A DNA stretch of 18,303 nucleotides from an uncultured Bacteroidales bacterium (GCA_902489445.1 CABTZX010000033.1:1-18303); one strand, 5' to 3'; shown: positions 1-8,226, counted from the first letter of the stretch. A program made the numbers and translations. Notes: generated by a model not told the origin, from the sequence alone.

Positions 1-52
1 CTATAGAGTTTTCCGAAAAAGTCTATAGAGTATTTTCCGAAAGTCTATAGAC
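1..52. repeat. 22-bp-period direct repeats (CTATAG family), left end
   Basis: CTATAG occurs at 1-6, 23-28 and 45-50, exactly 22 bases apart each time. Each is followed by a T-rich stretch, and the first two then run into CCGAAA. The third copy contains the perfect palindrome GTCTATAGAC at 43-52. The array is cut by the window start. A diverged solitary copy may sit at 172-187 (CTATAG at 174-179 followed by GGGGAAAA). The same family recurs in the same orientation at the right end of the window. The repeats and their spacing are seen directly; their function is unknown. Confidence 0.85.
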
Positions 53-316
53 TTTTCTCGGACTGCACCGTACATCCGCTCTGCTTCCTCCCATCCTCCG
101 CTCAGCTCCCTAGATAGGAATTTGTGCGAAGGTGCGCTGTTGATGGGTTGGCGGCTCGGGAGCAGGGGCGGATCTATAGGGGAAAAGGGGGAGATGGATC
201 GGAGGGTTCTTGAGCAAGTACTCGGAAGACGTGCGGCTCAGGAAGCGCAGCAAGTCGGACAAAAGTCCCTTGTAAAGCGTAACTTTGCCGTATGAACAAA
301 CAGAACCTTACAAAGA
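53..316. other. Non-coding region upstream of bioB
   Basis: No credible gene is visible between the left repeat array and bioB. The stretch has a pyrimidine-rich part (about 78-110) followed by G-rich tracts (about 145-210). GCTCCC at 105-110 could pair with GGGAGC at 158-163, but the loop is long. A small GGAC-AAAA-GTCC hairpin lies at 258-269, just upstream of the putative bioB -7 element. I recognise no known riboswitch or RNA family. Confidence 0.5.
280..287 (+). promoter_or_regulatory. Putative -7 promoter element of bioBA
   Basis: TAACTTTG matches the Bacteroidetes sigma-ABfr -7 consensus TAnnTTTG. It ends 29 bases before the bioB start codon, which would give a short leader. I see no good TTTG -33 element 19-21 bases upstream, so the call rests on the -7 box and its position. 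Confidence 0.45.
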
Positions 317-1333
317 ATGAGGTTTCGGGAAACAGTGAATATAGACGAATTGGTTGAGGGAATCCTCAGCGGCGAACGTGCCATCACTTACGAAGAAGCG
401 TGCTTGCTGGCACAGCTCAAGGACAAAGAACCCTTATACGAAGGGGCGCACCGCATCACCCGAACGTTAATGGGAAACGGTTTTGATACATGTTCCATCA
501 TCAACGTTAAGAGCGGCAACTGTCCGGAAGATTGCCGTTGGTGCGCGCAAAGCCGTCATTATCATACGGGTGCGGATACATATCCTCTGCTGGCAAGCGT
601 GGAATCCGTAGCACAAGCGGTTTATAATCGCAAACAAGGGGTGAATCGCTTCTCGTTAGTAGCGAGTGGGCGGACACAATCAACAAGAGAGATAACGGAG
701 ATCGCTGATACTTTTCGGGATATTCGGAAGGCGTGCGACATTGAGTGCTGCGCATCGCTGGGGCTCTTAAATGAGGAGAAATTGGGCAAACTACGGGAAG
801 CGGGCGTTACCACTTATCATTGCAATATGGAAACGGCCCCCTCCTTCTTTCCGCAAATGTGCTCCACACACCGGCAAGAGGAGAAAGTAACCACAATCAA
901 AGCAGCCCGACGCGTTGGGATGCGCATATGCTCGGGAGGCATTATCGGTATGGGCGAAACAATGGCACAACGGATCGAGTTCGCCTTCTTCCTAAGGTCC
1001 TTAGACGTTCATTCTATTCCGATCAATGTACTGCACCCCATTCCCGGTACGCCATTGGCGGATAACCCGCGTTTGAGCGAGGAGGAATATCTGACTACAG
1101 TTGCCCTATTCCGCTATATCAATCCGAAGGCTTATCTGCGTTTCAGTGGTGGGCGCGACTTGCTGCCGCTTACCACGGTTCGCAAAGCTATGTATATAGC
1201 GATCAACTCCGCCATTACGGGGGATATGCTCACTACAACGGGAGCGCGCTGCGAAGAGGATATGACGCTCATCCGCGAGAGTGGTTACACTACGGGAGTA
1301 AATACGGATTGGGAGATAACGAACAATGCATAG
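317..1333 (+). CDS. bioB: Biotin synthase BioB (atypical cysteine set)
   Basis: Radical SAM enzyme that inserts sulfur into dethiobiotin in the last step of biotin synthesis; cytoplasmic. At 338 aa it has the normal family length. The SAM-cluster motif is C69-xxx-C73-xx-C76 within GNCPEDCRWCAQS. Other family signatures are CASLGLL (C145), ICSGGIIGMGE (C205), PINVLHPIPGTPL and LRFSGGRD (R275). Compared with E. coli BioB, the position of Cys97 in the FCMG segment is Ser113 (RFSLVASGR), while the segment matching NHNLDT reads HCNMET (C169) and an extra cysteine, C182, follows in QMCSTH. This may mean a different auxiliary cluster from the classic 2Fe-2S one. The start at 317 lies just downstream of a -7 element, and the gene overlaps bioA by 8 bases. 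Function is secure; the cluster type is inference. Confidence 0.95.
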   Translation: MRFRETVNIDELVEGILSGERAITYEEACLLAQLKDKEPLYEGAHRITRTLMGNGFDTCSIINVKSGNCPEDCRWCAQSRHYHTGADTYPLLASVESVAQAVYNRKQGVNRFSLVASGRTQSTREITEIADTFRDIRKACDIECCASLGLLNEEKLGKLREAGVTTYHCNMETAPSFFPQMCSTHRQEEKVTTIKAARRVGMRICSGGIIGMGETMAQRIEFAFFLRSLDVHSIPINVLHPIPGTPLADNPRLSEEEYLTTVALFRYINPKAYLRFSGGRDLLPLTTVRKAMYIAINSAITGDMLTTTGARCEEDMTLIRESGYTTGVNTDWEITNNA

Positions 1334-2603
1334 CACAAAAGATATAGAGGAATTTGACAGAGCGCATCTGTGGCATCCGTATACATCAACGATTGACCCG
1401 CTGCCTACTTATCCGGTAGCGCGCGCCGAGGGGGTACGTATCTATTTGGAAGACGGAACCGAGCTGATTGACGGAATGAGTTCTTGGTGGGCTGCCATTC
1501 ACGGGTACAACCATCCGCGTCTAAATGCCGCAGCCAAACGCCAGCTGGAGGCAATGAGCCACATTATGTTCGGTGGATTTACGCATCGTCCTGCCGTTGA
1601 ATTGGCAGAGTTGCTGTTACACATTCTTCCCAAAGGTATGGATAAGCTGTTCTATGCGGATAGTGGCTCAGTATCGGTAGAAGTGGCTCTGAAGATGGCA
1701 CTTCAATATCAGGAAGCATTGGGACAGCACCGGAGAAGGCACTTTGCTACTATTTATGGAGGATATCACGGCGATACGTGGCACGCAATGAGCGTTTGCG
1801 ACCCCATAACAGGTATGCACGGTATCTTTAGCGGAACGTTGCCGATTCAGTATTTTCTGCCCCGGCCGCAAAGCCGCTTTGGAGAGGAATTTCACGAAGA
1901 GGACATGGAACCGCTTAGGCAATTGCTGGAAGCTCACGGGGAAGATATAGCGGCTCTCATCTTAGAACCCGTGGTTCAGGGTGCCGGAGGTATGTACTTC
2001 TATAATCCGGAATGGCTGCGCCATGCGGTACAAATGGCGCATCAGGCAGGCGCACTGGTCATTTTTGATGAAATAGCTACCGGCTTCGGACGGCAGGGAA
2101 CGCTTTTTGCAACGGAACGTGTGGGTGTATCACCGGATATAATGTGCATCGGCAAAGCATTGACGGGAGGCTATATGACCCTTGCTGCCACTACTACTAC
2201 AGAAGAGGTTGCCACTACGGTATGCTCGGGTGATGCCGGTTGCTTTATGCACGGCCCCACCTTTATGGGAAATCCGCTTGCGTGTGCTATAGCGTTGGAA
2301 AGCTGCAAAATGCTCTTAGAAAGCCCGTGGCACGAACGCGTTTCCGCTATCGAAGCACAATTGAAGCGCGAATTGGCACCGGCAAAAGCGTTTACCTCCG
2401 TGAAGGAAGTACGCGTATTAGGAGCCATCGGCGTAGTGGAAATGAAGGAGCCGGTAGATATGGCGCGCCTTCAGCGCGAATTTGTGCGTCGAGGAGTGTG
2501 GATTCGTCCCTTCAACCGTCTCTGCTACATTATGCCTCCCTACATTATTCAACCCGATGAGCTCACGCGCCTGACCGGTGCCTTGCTTGACGTCCTTCAA
2601 TAA
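1326..2603 (+). CDS. bioA: Adenosylmethionine-8-amino-7-oxononanoate aminotransferase
   Basis: PLP enzyme that transfers the amino group of S-adenosylmethionine to KAPA, giving 7,8-diaminopelargonate, two steps before BioB. The 425 aa is typical for the family. BioA hallmarks visible: WHPYTS near residue 16, SSWWAAIHGYNHP (about 52-64, substrate pocket), YGGYHGDTWHAMSV (about 144-157, ring-stacking Tyr), FDEIATGFGR (D248 pairs with the PLP nitrogen) and the Schiff-base Lys277 in CIGKALTGGY. The start codon lies inside the last codons of bioB (8-base overlap), which implies translational coupling. bioF, bioC and bioD are not in the window. After the stop there is an 82-base gap before the next gene. 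Confidence 0.96.
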   Translation: MHSTKDIEEFDRAHLWHPYTSTIDPLPTYPVARAEGVRIYLEDGTELIDGMSSWWAAIHGYNHPRLNAAAKRQLEAMSHIMFGGFTHRPAVELAELLLHILPKGMDKLFYADSGSVSVEVALKMALQYQEALGQHRRRHFATIYGGYHGDTWHAMSVCDPITGMHGIFSGTLPIQYFLPRPQSRFGEEFHEEDMEPLRQLLEAHGEDIAALILEPVVQGAGGMYFYNPEWLRHAVQMAHQAGALVIFDEIATGFGRQGTLFATERVGVSPDIMCIGKALTGGYMTLAATTTTEEVATTVCSGDAGCFMHGPTFMGNPLACAIALESCKMLLESPWHERVSAIEAQLKRELAPAKAFTSVKEVRVLGAIGVVEMKEPVDMARLQREFVRRGVWIRPFNRLCYIMPPYIIQPDELTRLTGALLDVLQ

Positions 2604-2628
2604 GAGGGCGGAATTGCGCAATAAAGGC

Positions 2629-2649
2629 TATCTTTACGGCAGAAAGATA
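2629..2649 (+). promoter_or_regulatory. Small hairpin / near -7 element between bioA and the dipeptidase
   Basis: TATCTTT (2629-2635) and AAAGATA (2643-2649) form a 7-bp AT-rich stem with a 7-base loop. The left arm plus the next base, TATCTTTA, is one base away from the TAnnTTTG -7 consensus. No T-run follows the stem, so it is a poor intrinsic terminator. It could be a weak promoter for the following six-gene run, or chance. It is followed by a purine-rich leader (GAGGAAAAAGAGAAG) before the start at 2686. Confidence 0.3.
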
Positions 2650-2685
2650 TAATTAAGGACGAGGAAAAAGAGAAGAAAAAGAGAT

Positions 2686-4047
2686 ATGGAAAACAACCCC
2701 AAAGCGTATATTCAAGCAAATAAAGAACGGTTTCTTAGCGACCTTTTCGCCAAGTTACGCATCCCCAGTATAAGTTCGCAGAGCGAACACAAGCCCGATA
2801 TGGATCGGATGGCGGCTCATTGGCGCGACTATCTGCTCAAGAGCGGGATGCAAAAAGCGGAAGTGTTCCCCACTGCCGGCAATTCGATCGTTTATGCGGA
2901 ACGGATCATCGATCCGAAAGCGAAGACTATTCTTATTTATGGTCACTACGATGTAATGCCGGTAGAACCCCTTGATTTATGGGAAAGTGCACCGTTTGAA
3001 CCGGAAATAAGGGATGGACACGTTTGGGCACGCGGAGCGGACGACGATAAGGGTCAGACCATGATCCAGGCTTTTGGCTTCCAAACAGCGTTAGCAATGG
3101 GTTGGGTTCAATGTAACGTAAAGGTCATTTTCGAAGGCGAAGAGGAAATCGGCTCCACCAATTTGGAACATTTCTGTAAAGAACACCGCGAGATGCTCCA
3201 GGCGGATGTAATTATTGTATCCGATACGGGTATGCTGGGAGCGGACACTCCATCGCTAACCGCAGGCTTACGTGGGCTTGCCTATTGGGAAATCGAGGTA
3301 ACCGGTCCCAATCACGACCTTCATTCGGGACATTTTGGTGGTGCGGTTGCAAATCCGATTAACGAGTTATGCAAGCTGATCGCATCCGTTACGGATAACA
3401 AAGGGCGCATCACCGTTCCGGGCTTCTATGACGATGTTGTGCCCCTAACGGACGAAGAGCGCGAAATGATTGCTGCAGCGCCTTTTGACGAAGAGGCGTA
3501 CAAGAAGCAGTTGGGCATAGATGCGGTTCACGGTGAGGAAGGGTTCCGCACGTTAGAACGCAATAGTTGTCGACCGAGCTTTGATGTCTGCGGCATCTGG
3601 GGAGGATATACGGGCGAAGGCGCCAAAACAGTGCTGCCGTCCAAGGCGTATGCTAAGCTTTCATCGCGATTAGTTGCGAATCAAGATCACGAGAAAATCA
3701 GCCAAATGTTTGTGGATTACTTTACACGAATAGCGCCTCCCTATATAAAAGTAAAGGTAACGGCACTGCACGGAGGCGAAGCATATCTTTGCCCGCTCAA
3801 CTTGGATGCATACCGTGCTGCGGAGGAAGCATACAAAAGAGCCTTCGGAAAACGTCCTTTAGCTGTACGAAGTGGAGGAAGTATCCCCATCATTCCGGCA
3901 TTTGAGCGTATTCTCGGCATTAAAAGTGTGCTGATGGGATTCGGCTTATCTACAAATGCGATTCACTCTCCGAACGAAAACTTTCCGTTAGATATCTATT
4001 GGAAAGGAATAGAAACAATAGCAGAATTCTATCATTGTTATCGATGA
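2686..4047 (+). CDS. M20-family metallopeptidase (dipeptidase)
   Basis: Zinc-dependent dipeptidase or aminoacyl-peptidase of the M20/ArgE/CPG2 family, probably cytoplasmic since no signal peptide is seen. Metal and catalytic signatures: YGHYDVMPVEP (H87 zinc ligand, D89), ARGADDDKGQ (bridging Asp about 119-121), FEGEEEIGS (general base and ligand Glu about 152-153), VSDTG (D180) and a C-terminal IHSPNENF histidine. The lid/dimerisation domain carries HDLHSGHFGGAVANP. The 453 aa is typical of the CNDP/PepV-like branch. In an asaccharolytic, peptide-using Bacteroidales it would hydrolyse imported dipeptides; the exact substrate cannot be read from sequence. A purine-rich stretch lies upstream of the start. 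The stop overlaps the next start as ATGA. Confidence 0.9.
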   Translation: MENNPKAYIQANKERFLSDLFAKLRIPSISSQSEHKPDMDRMAAHWRDYLLKSGMQKAEVFPTAGNSIVYAERIIDPKAKTILIYGHYDVMPVEPLDLWESAPFEPEIRDGHVWARGADDDKGQTMIQAFGFQTALAMGWVQCNVKVIFEGEEEIGSTNLEHFCKEHREMLQADVIIVSDTGMLGADTPSLTAGLRGLAYWEIEVTGPNHDLHSGHFGGAVANPINELCKLIASVTDNKGRITVPGFYDDVVPLTDEEREMIAAAPFDEEAYKKQLGIDAVHGEEGFRTLERNSCRPSFDVCGIWGGYTGEGAKTVLPSKAYAKLSSRLVANQDHEKISQMFVDYFTRIAPPYIKVKVTALHGGEAYLCPLNLDAYRAAEEAYKRAFGKRPLAVRSGGSIPIIPAFERILGIKSVLMGFGLSTNAIHSPNENFPLDIYWKGIETIAEFYHCYR

Positions 4048-5324
4048 AAAGCGAAAACAGAATACTGATTCGCGGCGTACTATTAAATGGGAAGCCAAGC
4101 GATATCCTGATTGAAGGGAACCGAATAGCACGCATCGCCCCCAAAATCGAAGTCCAAGCGGAAGTATTGGATGGGAAAGGGCTGATTGCCGTACCGGGTA
4201 TGGCAAATCTCCATACCCACGCGGCTATGACTCTATTCCGTGGTTATGGCGATGACTTACCCCTCTTTGAATGGTTAGAGCGCTATATATGGCCGGTTGA
4301 AGCGCATCTGACGGAGGAAGATGTCTATTGGGGCGTTCGCTTGGCATGCCTGGAAATGGCCGTAACGGGAACCACCTGCTTCTTGGATATGTATTCCTTT
4401 CCCATGGCAACGGCACAAGCTGTGGAGGATAGTGGTATGCGGGCGGTGGTCAGCTATACCCTATTTGATCGCGGAGATGCCGAACGGGCACGATTGGATC
4501 GGGAGAATTGCTATAAGTATCGGAAGGAGTTTGAACGTTTTTCGGATCGTGTGATCTATTCCATAGGGCCACACGCTATATATACTGTATCCGGTGAACA
4601 ACTACGCTTCTGCCGTGATTTCGCGGACGAAGCACAAGTTTTGGTTCACCTGCATCTTTCAGAAACGGAAAAGGAAGTTGCCGATGCTGTAAAAGAGTAT
4701 GGTCTTCGACCGGTTGAATATCTCAAGAGTCTCAACGCACTGAGTAATCGCTTCGTTTTGGCGCACAGCTTGCACCTAAATGATGATGAATTGCATATGA
4801 TTGCGGACTCCGGAGCCGCAACTGTGCACAACCCGGCTTCGAATATGAAGCTTGCTTCGGGAATGCGCTTCCGCTTTGATACAATGAGAAGTATGGGTAT
4901 TCCTGTTGGAATAGGTACCGATGGATGCTCCTCAAGCAATAATTTGGATATGTTTATCGCCATGCGCTTGGCTGCACTGCTCGGCAAAGCGTGGCAAAGC
5001 TCTCCCACTGCTACCAAAGCCGGCGATATCTACCAAGCAGCAACTGCTGACGGATATCGGATTTTGGGGTTAAACGGAGGTAAAATAACCGAAGGTGCTT
5101 TAGCGGATATAGTTCTTTTGAAAGCGAACCATCCTACTATGGTGCCCTGTCACAGCTTAGTTTCTAATTTGGTGTACGCAGCCGATGGCTCACTGGTGGA
5201 TACTACTATAGTGGATGGCAAAGTGTTGGTGCGTCACAGAAAGGCGGAAGGAGCGGACGAAGTTATATCGGAAGCGGCTAAACGTGCCTATACACTTATT
5301 GATAAATACGGGATAAAGTGCTAA
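4044..5324 (+). CDS. Amidohydrolase, MTA/SAH deaminase-like (MtaD type)
   Basis: Metal-dependent deaminase of the amidohydrolase superfamily, most like 5-methylthioadenosine/S-adenosylhomocysteine deaminase, which converts the adenine moiety to hypoxanthine. Signatures (numbered from the 4044 start): LHTHAAMTLFRGYGDDLPL (H57 and H59 metal ligands), GPHAIYTVS (H177), HLHLSETEKE (H204, E207), LAHSLHL (H241) and GTDGCSSSNNLDM (D293). From 4044 it is 426 aa, the usual size; the open frame reaches a TTG at 3999, but ATG 4044 overlaps the upstream stop as ATGA and starts at the conserved N-terminus. Related chlorohydrolase/SsnA-type or guanine-type deaminases cannot be excluded. A SAM-cycle role fits a biotin region whose enzymes use SAM, but that link is inference. 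Confidence 0.85.
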   Translation: MKSENRILIRGVLLNGKPSDILIEGNRIARIAPKIEVQAEVLDGKGLIAVPGMANLHTHAAMTLFRGYGDDLPLFEWLERYIWPVEAHLTEEDVYWGVRLACLEMAVTGTTCFLDMYSFPMATAQAVEDSGMRAVVSYTLFDRGDAERARLDRENCYKYRKEFERFSDRVIYSIGPHAIYTVSGEQLRFCRDFADEAQVLVHLHLSETEKEVADAVKEYGLRPVEYLKSLNALSNRFVLAHSLHLNDDELHMIADSGAATVHNPASNMKLASGMRFRFDTMRSMGIPVGIGTDGCSSSNNLDMFIAMRLAALLGKAWQSSPTATKAGDIYQAATADGYRILGLNGGKITEGALADIVLLKANHPTMVPCHSLVSNLVYAADGSLVDTTIVDGKVLVRHRKAEGADEVISEAAKRAYTLIDKYGIKC

Positions 5325-5337
5325 TATCTGCTTTAAA

Positions 5338-6522
5338 ATGAAGCATTCCGGCATACGTATTTTCTTTTTTGTGCTACTGTGCCTGCTCACTGCAAGAGAA
5401 ATTCCTCTTGCAGCTCAAGCTGTTCCGCCCGAGTGGTATAGCCTTTCTGCCGATGGATTGACCCTCGAACGCTGGAAAGGTGATACCGCTGTGGTTAATT
5501 TGGCTGCCGATCCGCAACTAAGCCGAATAGAGAGCATCGCTCCCTTTGCCTTTATAAAGTTGGATAGCACGGGGCACTCCACGCCCGATTATACCCTTGA
5601 ACGGCTCTTTTTGCCACCCCGTTTGAAGCGAATCGGACGCGATGCCTTTTGGAGCGTGAACCTACGGGAGATCCGGTTTAACGAAGGATTGCTCGATTTG
5701 GGATATAGATGTTTCCGCGAACCAGCCGTTCGCGAAATTGGGTTACCCGCTTCATTGCGTCATTACGACCAAAGCTTTTTCCGTGCGAATCACCTCGAGC
5801 TCATCAATGTTGCTACTGATTCACGCTACTTTTGCGTACAATCGCACTGCCTTTTGTCTACAACTGATAACACCCTGCTCCTCTACCCCGGTGGATTGCT
5901 AAACGAGAATCCTTCTTTACCAGATAGGATTAGCACTATAGGCGAAGCCTCCTTTGCTTTCAATCCTGTAGTGAAAAAATTGCGAATACCCGAAGGCGTT
6001 ACTGAAATCCGGGCGGATGCTTTCCTTGCGGCCGGTGAATTACGCACGCTTCTACTCCCCTCTTCGCTCCGAACTATAGCCCCTCGTGCTCGCCTCTATA
6101 CTTCCGTTGATACCATTTATTGTAGCGCGGCCTTTCCTCCTAAGCTTGAGTTAGATCCGTCCGAGCTTCCTTTGCCCCAAATATCTTTATTAGTAGTACC
6201 CGATGGAGCCATAGCAGTGTATGGTCAGAACCCTGTTTGGGCACTTCTACCCCAATCCATATTGACAAAAACTGAGTTTGAAGCGAAACGAAATGCTACA
6301 CAGAGTACCCCGCAAGAACGTTTTGTGTTAGTTGATCGAGTGCTCACCCTTCATATTGAGGATATTCATAACGAGGCATTCCTCTTTGATAAAGACGGAA
6401 ATATGGCATATCGTTTTCAAAAAAGTGGCAGCTATCCGCTACTCCCCGGCATTTATATGCTCCGCATCGGAGCGGAGAGTTACAAATTAGTGGTACCCAA
6501 TTATGACGGATCAACCCTCTAA
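5338..6522 (+). CDS. Secreted BspA-like leucine-rich repeat protein with T9SS-like C-terminus
   Basis: 394-aa exported protein. Residues 1-27 form a signal peptide (hydrophobic IFFFVLLCLLTA, probable cleavage after LAAQA). The body has degenerate LRR_5/BspA repeats at about 50-165 and 200-260, with repeated phrases such as LFLPPRLKRIGRDAF and LRIPEGVTEIRADAF. The final 60-70 residues (from about 327) look like a type IX secretion sorting domain: a strand ending in FDKDGNMAYRF, then SGSYPLLPGIYMLRIG and YKLVV, matching the pattern of a 'D..G' strand, 'LP.G.Y.lr' and a closing 'yK.vv'. It differs from the classic domain in having eight more residues (PNYDGSTL) after the last strand. The gene starts 13 bases after the deaminase and overlaps wbpE by 20 bases. 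Related LRR proteins of oral Bacteroidetes act in adhesion; its target is unknown. Confidence 0.8.
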   Translation: MKHSGIRIFFFVLLCLLTAREIPLAAQAVPPEWYSLSADGLTLERWKGDTAVVNLAADPQLSRIESIAPFAFIKLDSTGHSTPDYTLERLFLPPRLKRIGRDAFWSVNLREIRFNEGLLDLGYRCFREPAVREIGLPASLRHYDQSFFRANHLELINVATDSRYFCVQSHCLLSTTDNTLLLYPGGLLNENPSLPDRISTIGEASFAFNPVVKKLRIPEGVTEIRADAFLAAGELRTLLLPSSLRTIAPRARLYTSVDTIYCSAAFPPKLELDPSELPLPQISLLVVPDGAIAVYGQNPVWALLPQSILTKTEFEAKRNATQSTPQERFVLVDRVLTLHIEDIHNEAFLFDKDGNMAYRFQKSGSYPLLPGIYMLRIGAESYKLVVPNYDGSTL

Positions 6523-7651
6523 TCATGCTCCAATCGTTATGGCAGACCTTGCTGCCGAATATCGTTTTTTGAAAACGGAGATAGACGAAGTGGTTCAAAA
6601 GGTACTTTCGTCCGGTAGATTTATCGGGGGAAGCGAAGTGGATGCATTTTCATCTGAGCTAAACGAAACCCTCAAATGCCACCACTCTATTACATGCGGC
6701 AATGGAACCGATGCGCTCCAAATTGCCTTAATGGCACTTGACTTAAAGCCCGGGGACGAGGTTATTGTACCCGCATTTACCTATTTTGCCACGGCAGAAG
6801 TGGTATCATTATTACGTTTGAGGCCTATTTTTGTAGATGTTTCCCCACAATTCTTCACTATTCTACCCGAGGAAGTGGAAAAAGCAATTACAAAACGCAC
6901 CAAAGCCATTATCGCTGTTCATCTGTTTGGCGTGGCGGCTCCACTGGAACCACTAATTGATATTGCCCAAAAGCACGAACTTTTTTTGATAGAGGATTGT
7001 GCTCAATCGTTCGCCACAACCTACCGATTTGCCGATGGGCACGTTGCTTTTACGGGAACTGTGGGAGATGTGGGTTGCCACAGCTTTTTCCCTACCAAAA
7101 ACTTAGCATGCTATGGCGACGGCGGTGCGCTTACAACCAATAATCCGGAGCTTGCTACTACCCTTAAACAGATTGCTAATCACGGGCAGGAACGGAGGTA
7201 TTTTCACAACCGCATAGGTGTTAACTCTCGGTTGGATGCGCTTCAAGCCGCCATTCTACGGGTAAAACTACGCCATCTACCCTACTTTTTGGAACGCCGA
7301 GCCACTATTGCCGAGCAATACCACGCAGCGTTATCTTCACTTGAACCGGTTCTGACGCTACCCCCAACGCCGGCTTATTCCACGCATACCTATCACCAGT
7401 TCACCATTTCCACATCGTATAGAGACAAACTGCAGCATTTTCTTGCAGACCAAGGCATTGCATCTAATATCTATTATCCGCTTGCCTTACATCAACAAAA
7501 AGCCTTTTTACCTTACGGAAACGCATTTTCTCTTCCGAACAGTGAGCAGTGTGCCAAAAATGTGCTTTCCATTCCCATTCATCCGTTTCTTCAAACTGAG
7601 GCACAACAACGTATAATTGATGCCATTAAATCATTCTTTACCTCATTATGA
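6503..7651 (+). CDS. wbpE: UDP-3-keto-GlcNAcA aminotransferase, WbpE/WlbC-like
   Basis: PLP-dependent sugar aminotransferase of the DegT/DnrJ/EryC1 family, expected to convert UDP-2-acetamido-3-keto glucuronate to the 3-amino sugar using glutamate. Evidence: CGNGTDALQIAL (phosphate-binding segment about 65-76), VIVPAFTYFATAEV, IEDCAQSF (D165, pairs with PLP nitrogen), HSFFPTKNLACYGDGGAL (Schiff-base K199) and NSRLDALQAAILRVKL. At 382 aa it is slightly longer than the family. The exact role is assigned because wbpD and wbpB follow directly. The start at 6503 overlaps the LRR gene by 20 bases; Met13 at 6539 (MADLAAEY) aligns better with family N-termini and avoids the overlap, so the true start is uncertain. 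The stop overlaps wbpD as ATGA. Confidence 0.88.
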   Translation: MTDQPSNHAPIVMADLAAEYRFLKTEIDEVVQKVLSSGRFIGGSEVDAFSSELNETLKCHHSITCGNGTDALQIALMALDLKPGDEVIVPAFTYFATAEVVSLLRLRPIFVDVSPQFFTILPEEVEKAITKRTKAIIAVHLFGVAAPLEPLIDIAQKHELFLIEDCAQSFATTYRFADGHVAFTGTVGDVGCHSFFPTKNLACYGDGGALTTNNPELATTLKQIANHGQERRYFHNRIGVNSRLDALQAAILRVKLRHLPYFLERRATIAEQYHAALSSLEPVLTLPPTPAYSTHTYHQFTISTSYRDKLQHFLADQGIASNIYYPLALHQQKAFLPYGNAFSLPNSEQCAKNVLSIPIHPFLQTEAQQRIIDAIKSFFTSL

Positions 7652-8226
7652 ATGATATTTTTATCCATCCTACTGCCGTCATTGATCAGGGTGCCGCTAT
7701 CGGCTCCGGGACTAAAGTATGGCACTTTTGCCACGTTATGGCAGATGCATCTGTAGGCAACGATTGTATTTTAGGGCAAAACGTTTTTGTTGCCAATGGC
7801 GTTGTGATAGGAGATCATTGTAAGATAGAGAACAATGTGTCGCTTTTCAAGGGAGTTATATGTGAAAACGACGTATTTGTAGGTCCGTGCGTTGCCTTTA
7901 CGAATGTAAAAACACCGCGAGCGTTTATCGAACGTAAAGAATCATTCCTAAAAACGCATATCGGGTGCGGAGCCTCCATAGGCGCTAATGCTACCATTGT
8001 ATGTGGTATTTCGATTGGAAAATACGCACTTATTGCAGCCGGAGCCGTGGTTACACGCAATGTTGCTCCGTATGAATTGGTTGCGGGGGTACCTGCGCGC
8101 CATATGGGATTTGTAAGTAAGCGCGGAAGCCTCCTATCCTTTGATTCCTCCGGATGCGCTGTTTGCCCCGAAAGTGGTGCTCGTTATCAACTAATCAACG
8201 GGATTGTTTACCCGGAATCCATATGA
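7648..8226 (+). CDS. wbpD: UDP-2-acetamido-3-amino-glucuronate N-acetyltransferase, WbpD/WlbB
   Basis: Acetyl-CoA-dependent acyltransferase that acetylates the 3-amino group made by WbpE, giving the 2,3-diacetamido glucuronic acid nucleotide. The protein is a left-handed beta-helix of hexapeptide repeats through residues 1-155 (phrases such as IGSGTKVW, VGNDCILGQNVFVANG, IGCGASIGANATIVCG, IGKYALIAAGAVVTRNV, VPARHMG). The WbpD-typical segment FTNVKTPRAFIERK is present. The 192 aa matches the P. aeruginosa protein (about 190 aa). A short C-terminal extension (about 158-192) includes CAVCPESGARY. Junctions with both neighbours are ATGA overlaps, indicating translational coupling. Confidence 0.93.
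   Translation: MNDIFIHPTAVIDQGAAIGSGTKVWHFCHVMADASVGNDCILGQNVFVANGVVIGDHCKIENNVSLFKGVICENDVFVGPCVAFTNVKTPRAFIERKESFLKTHIGCGASIGANATIVCGISIGKYALIAAGAVVTRNVAPYELVAGVPARHMGFVSKRGSLLSFDSSGCAVCPESGARYQLINGIVYPESI

Noticed and set aside
292..357. Short upstream reading frame overlapping the bioB start
   Set aside because: It is only 21 codons in another frame, starts about where transcription would begin, and has no supporting features.
3999..4043. TTG-initiated N-terminal extension of the deaminase
   Set aside because: The ATG at 4044 forms an ATGA overlap with the upstream stop and begins at the family's conserved N-terminus; the extra 15 residues are the other frame of the dipeptidase gene.
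4646..5017. 123-residue minus-strand frame inside the deaminase gene
   Set aside because: Antisense shadow of a well-supported gene, with no recognisable motif.
8154..8222. Longer N-terminus of wbpB
   Set aside because: It would lie wholly inside wbpD; ATG 8223 overlaps the wbpD stop as ATGA and starts just before the Rossmann motif.
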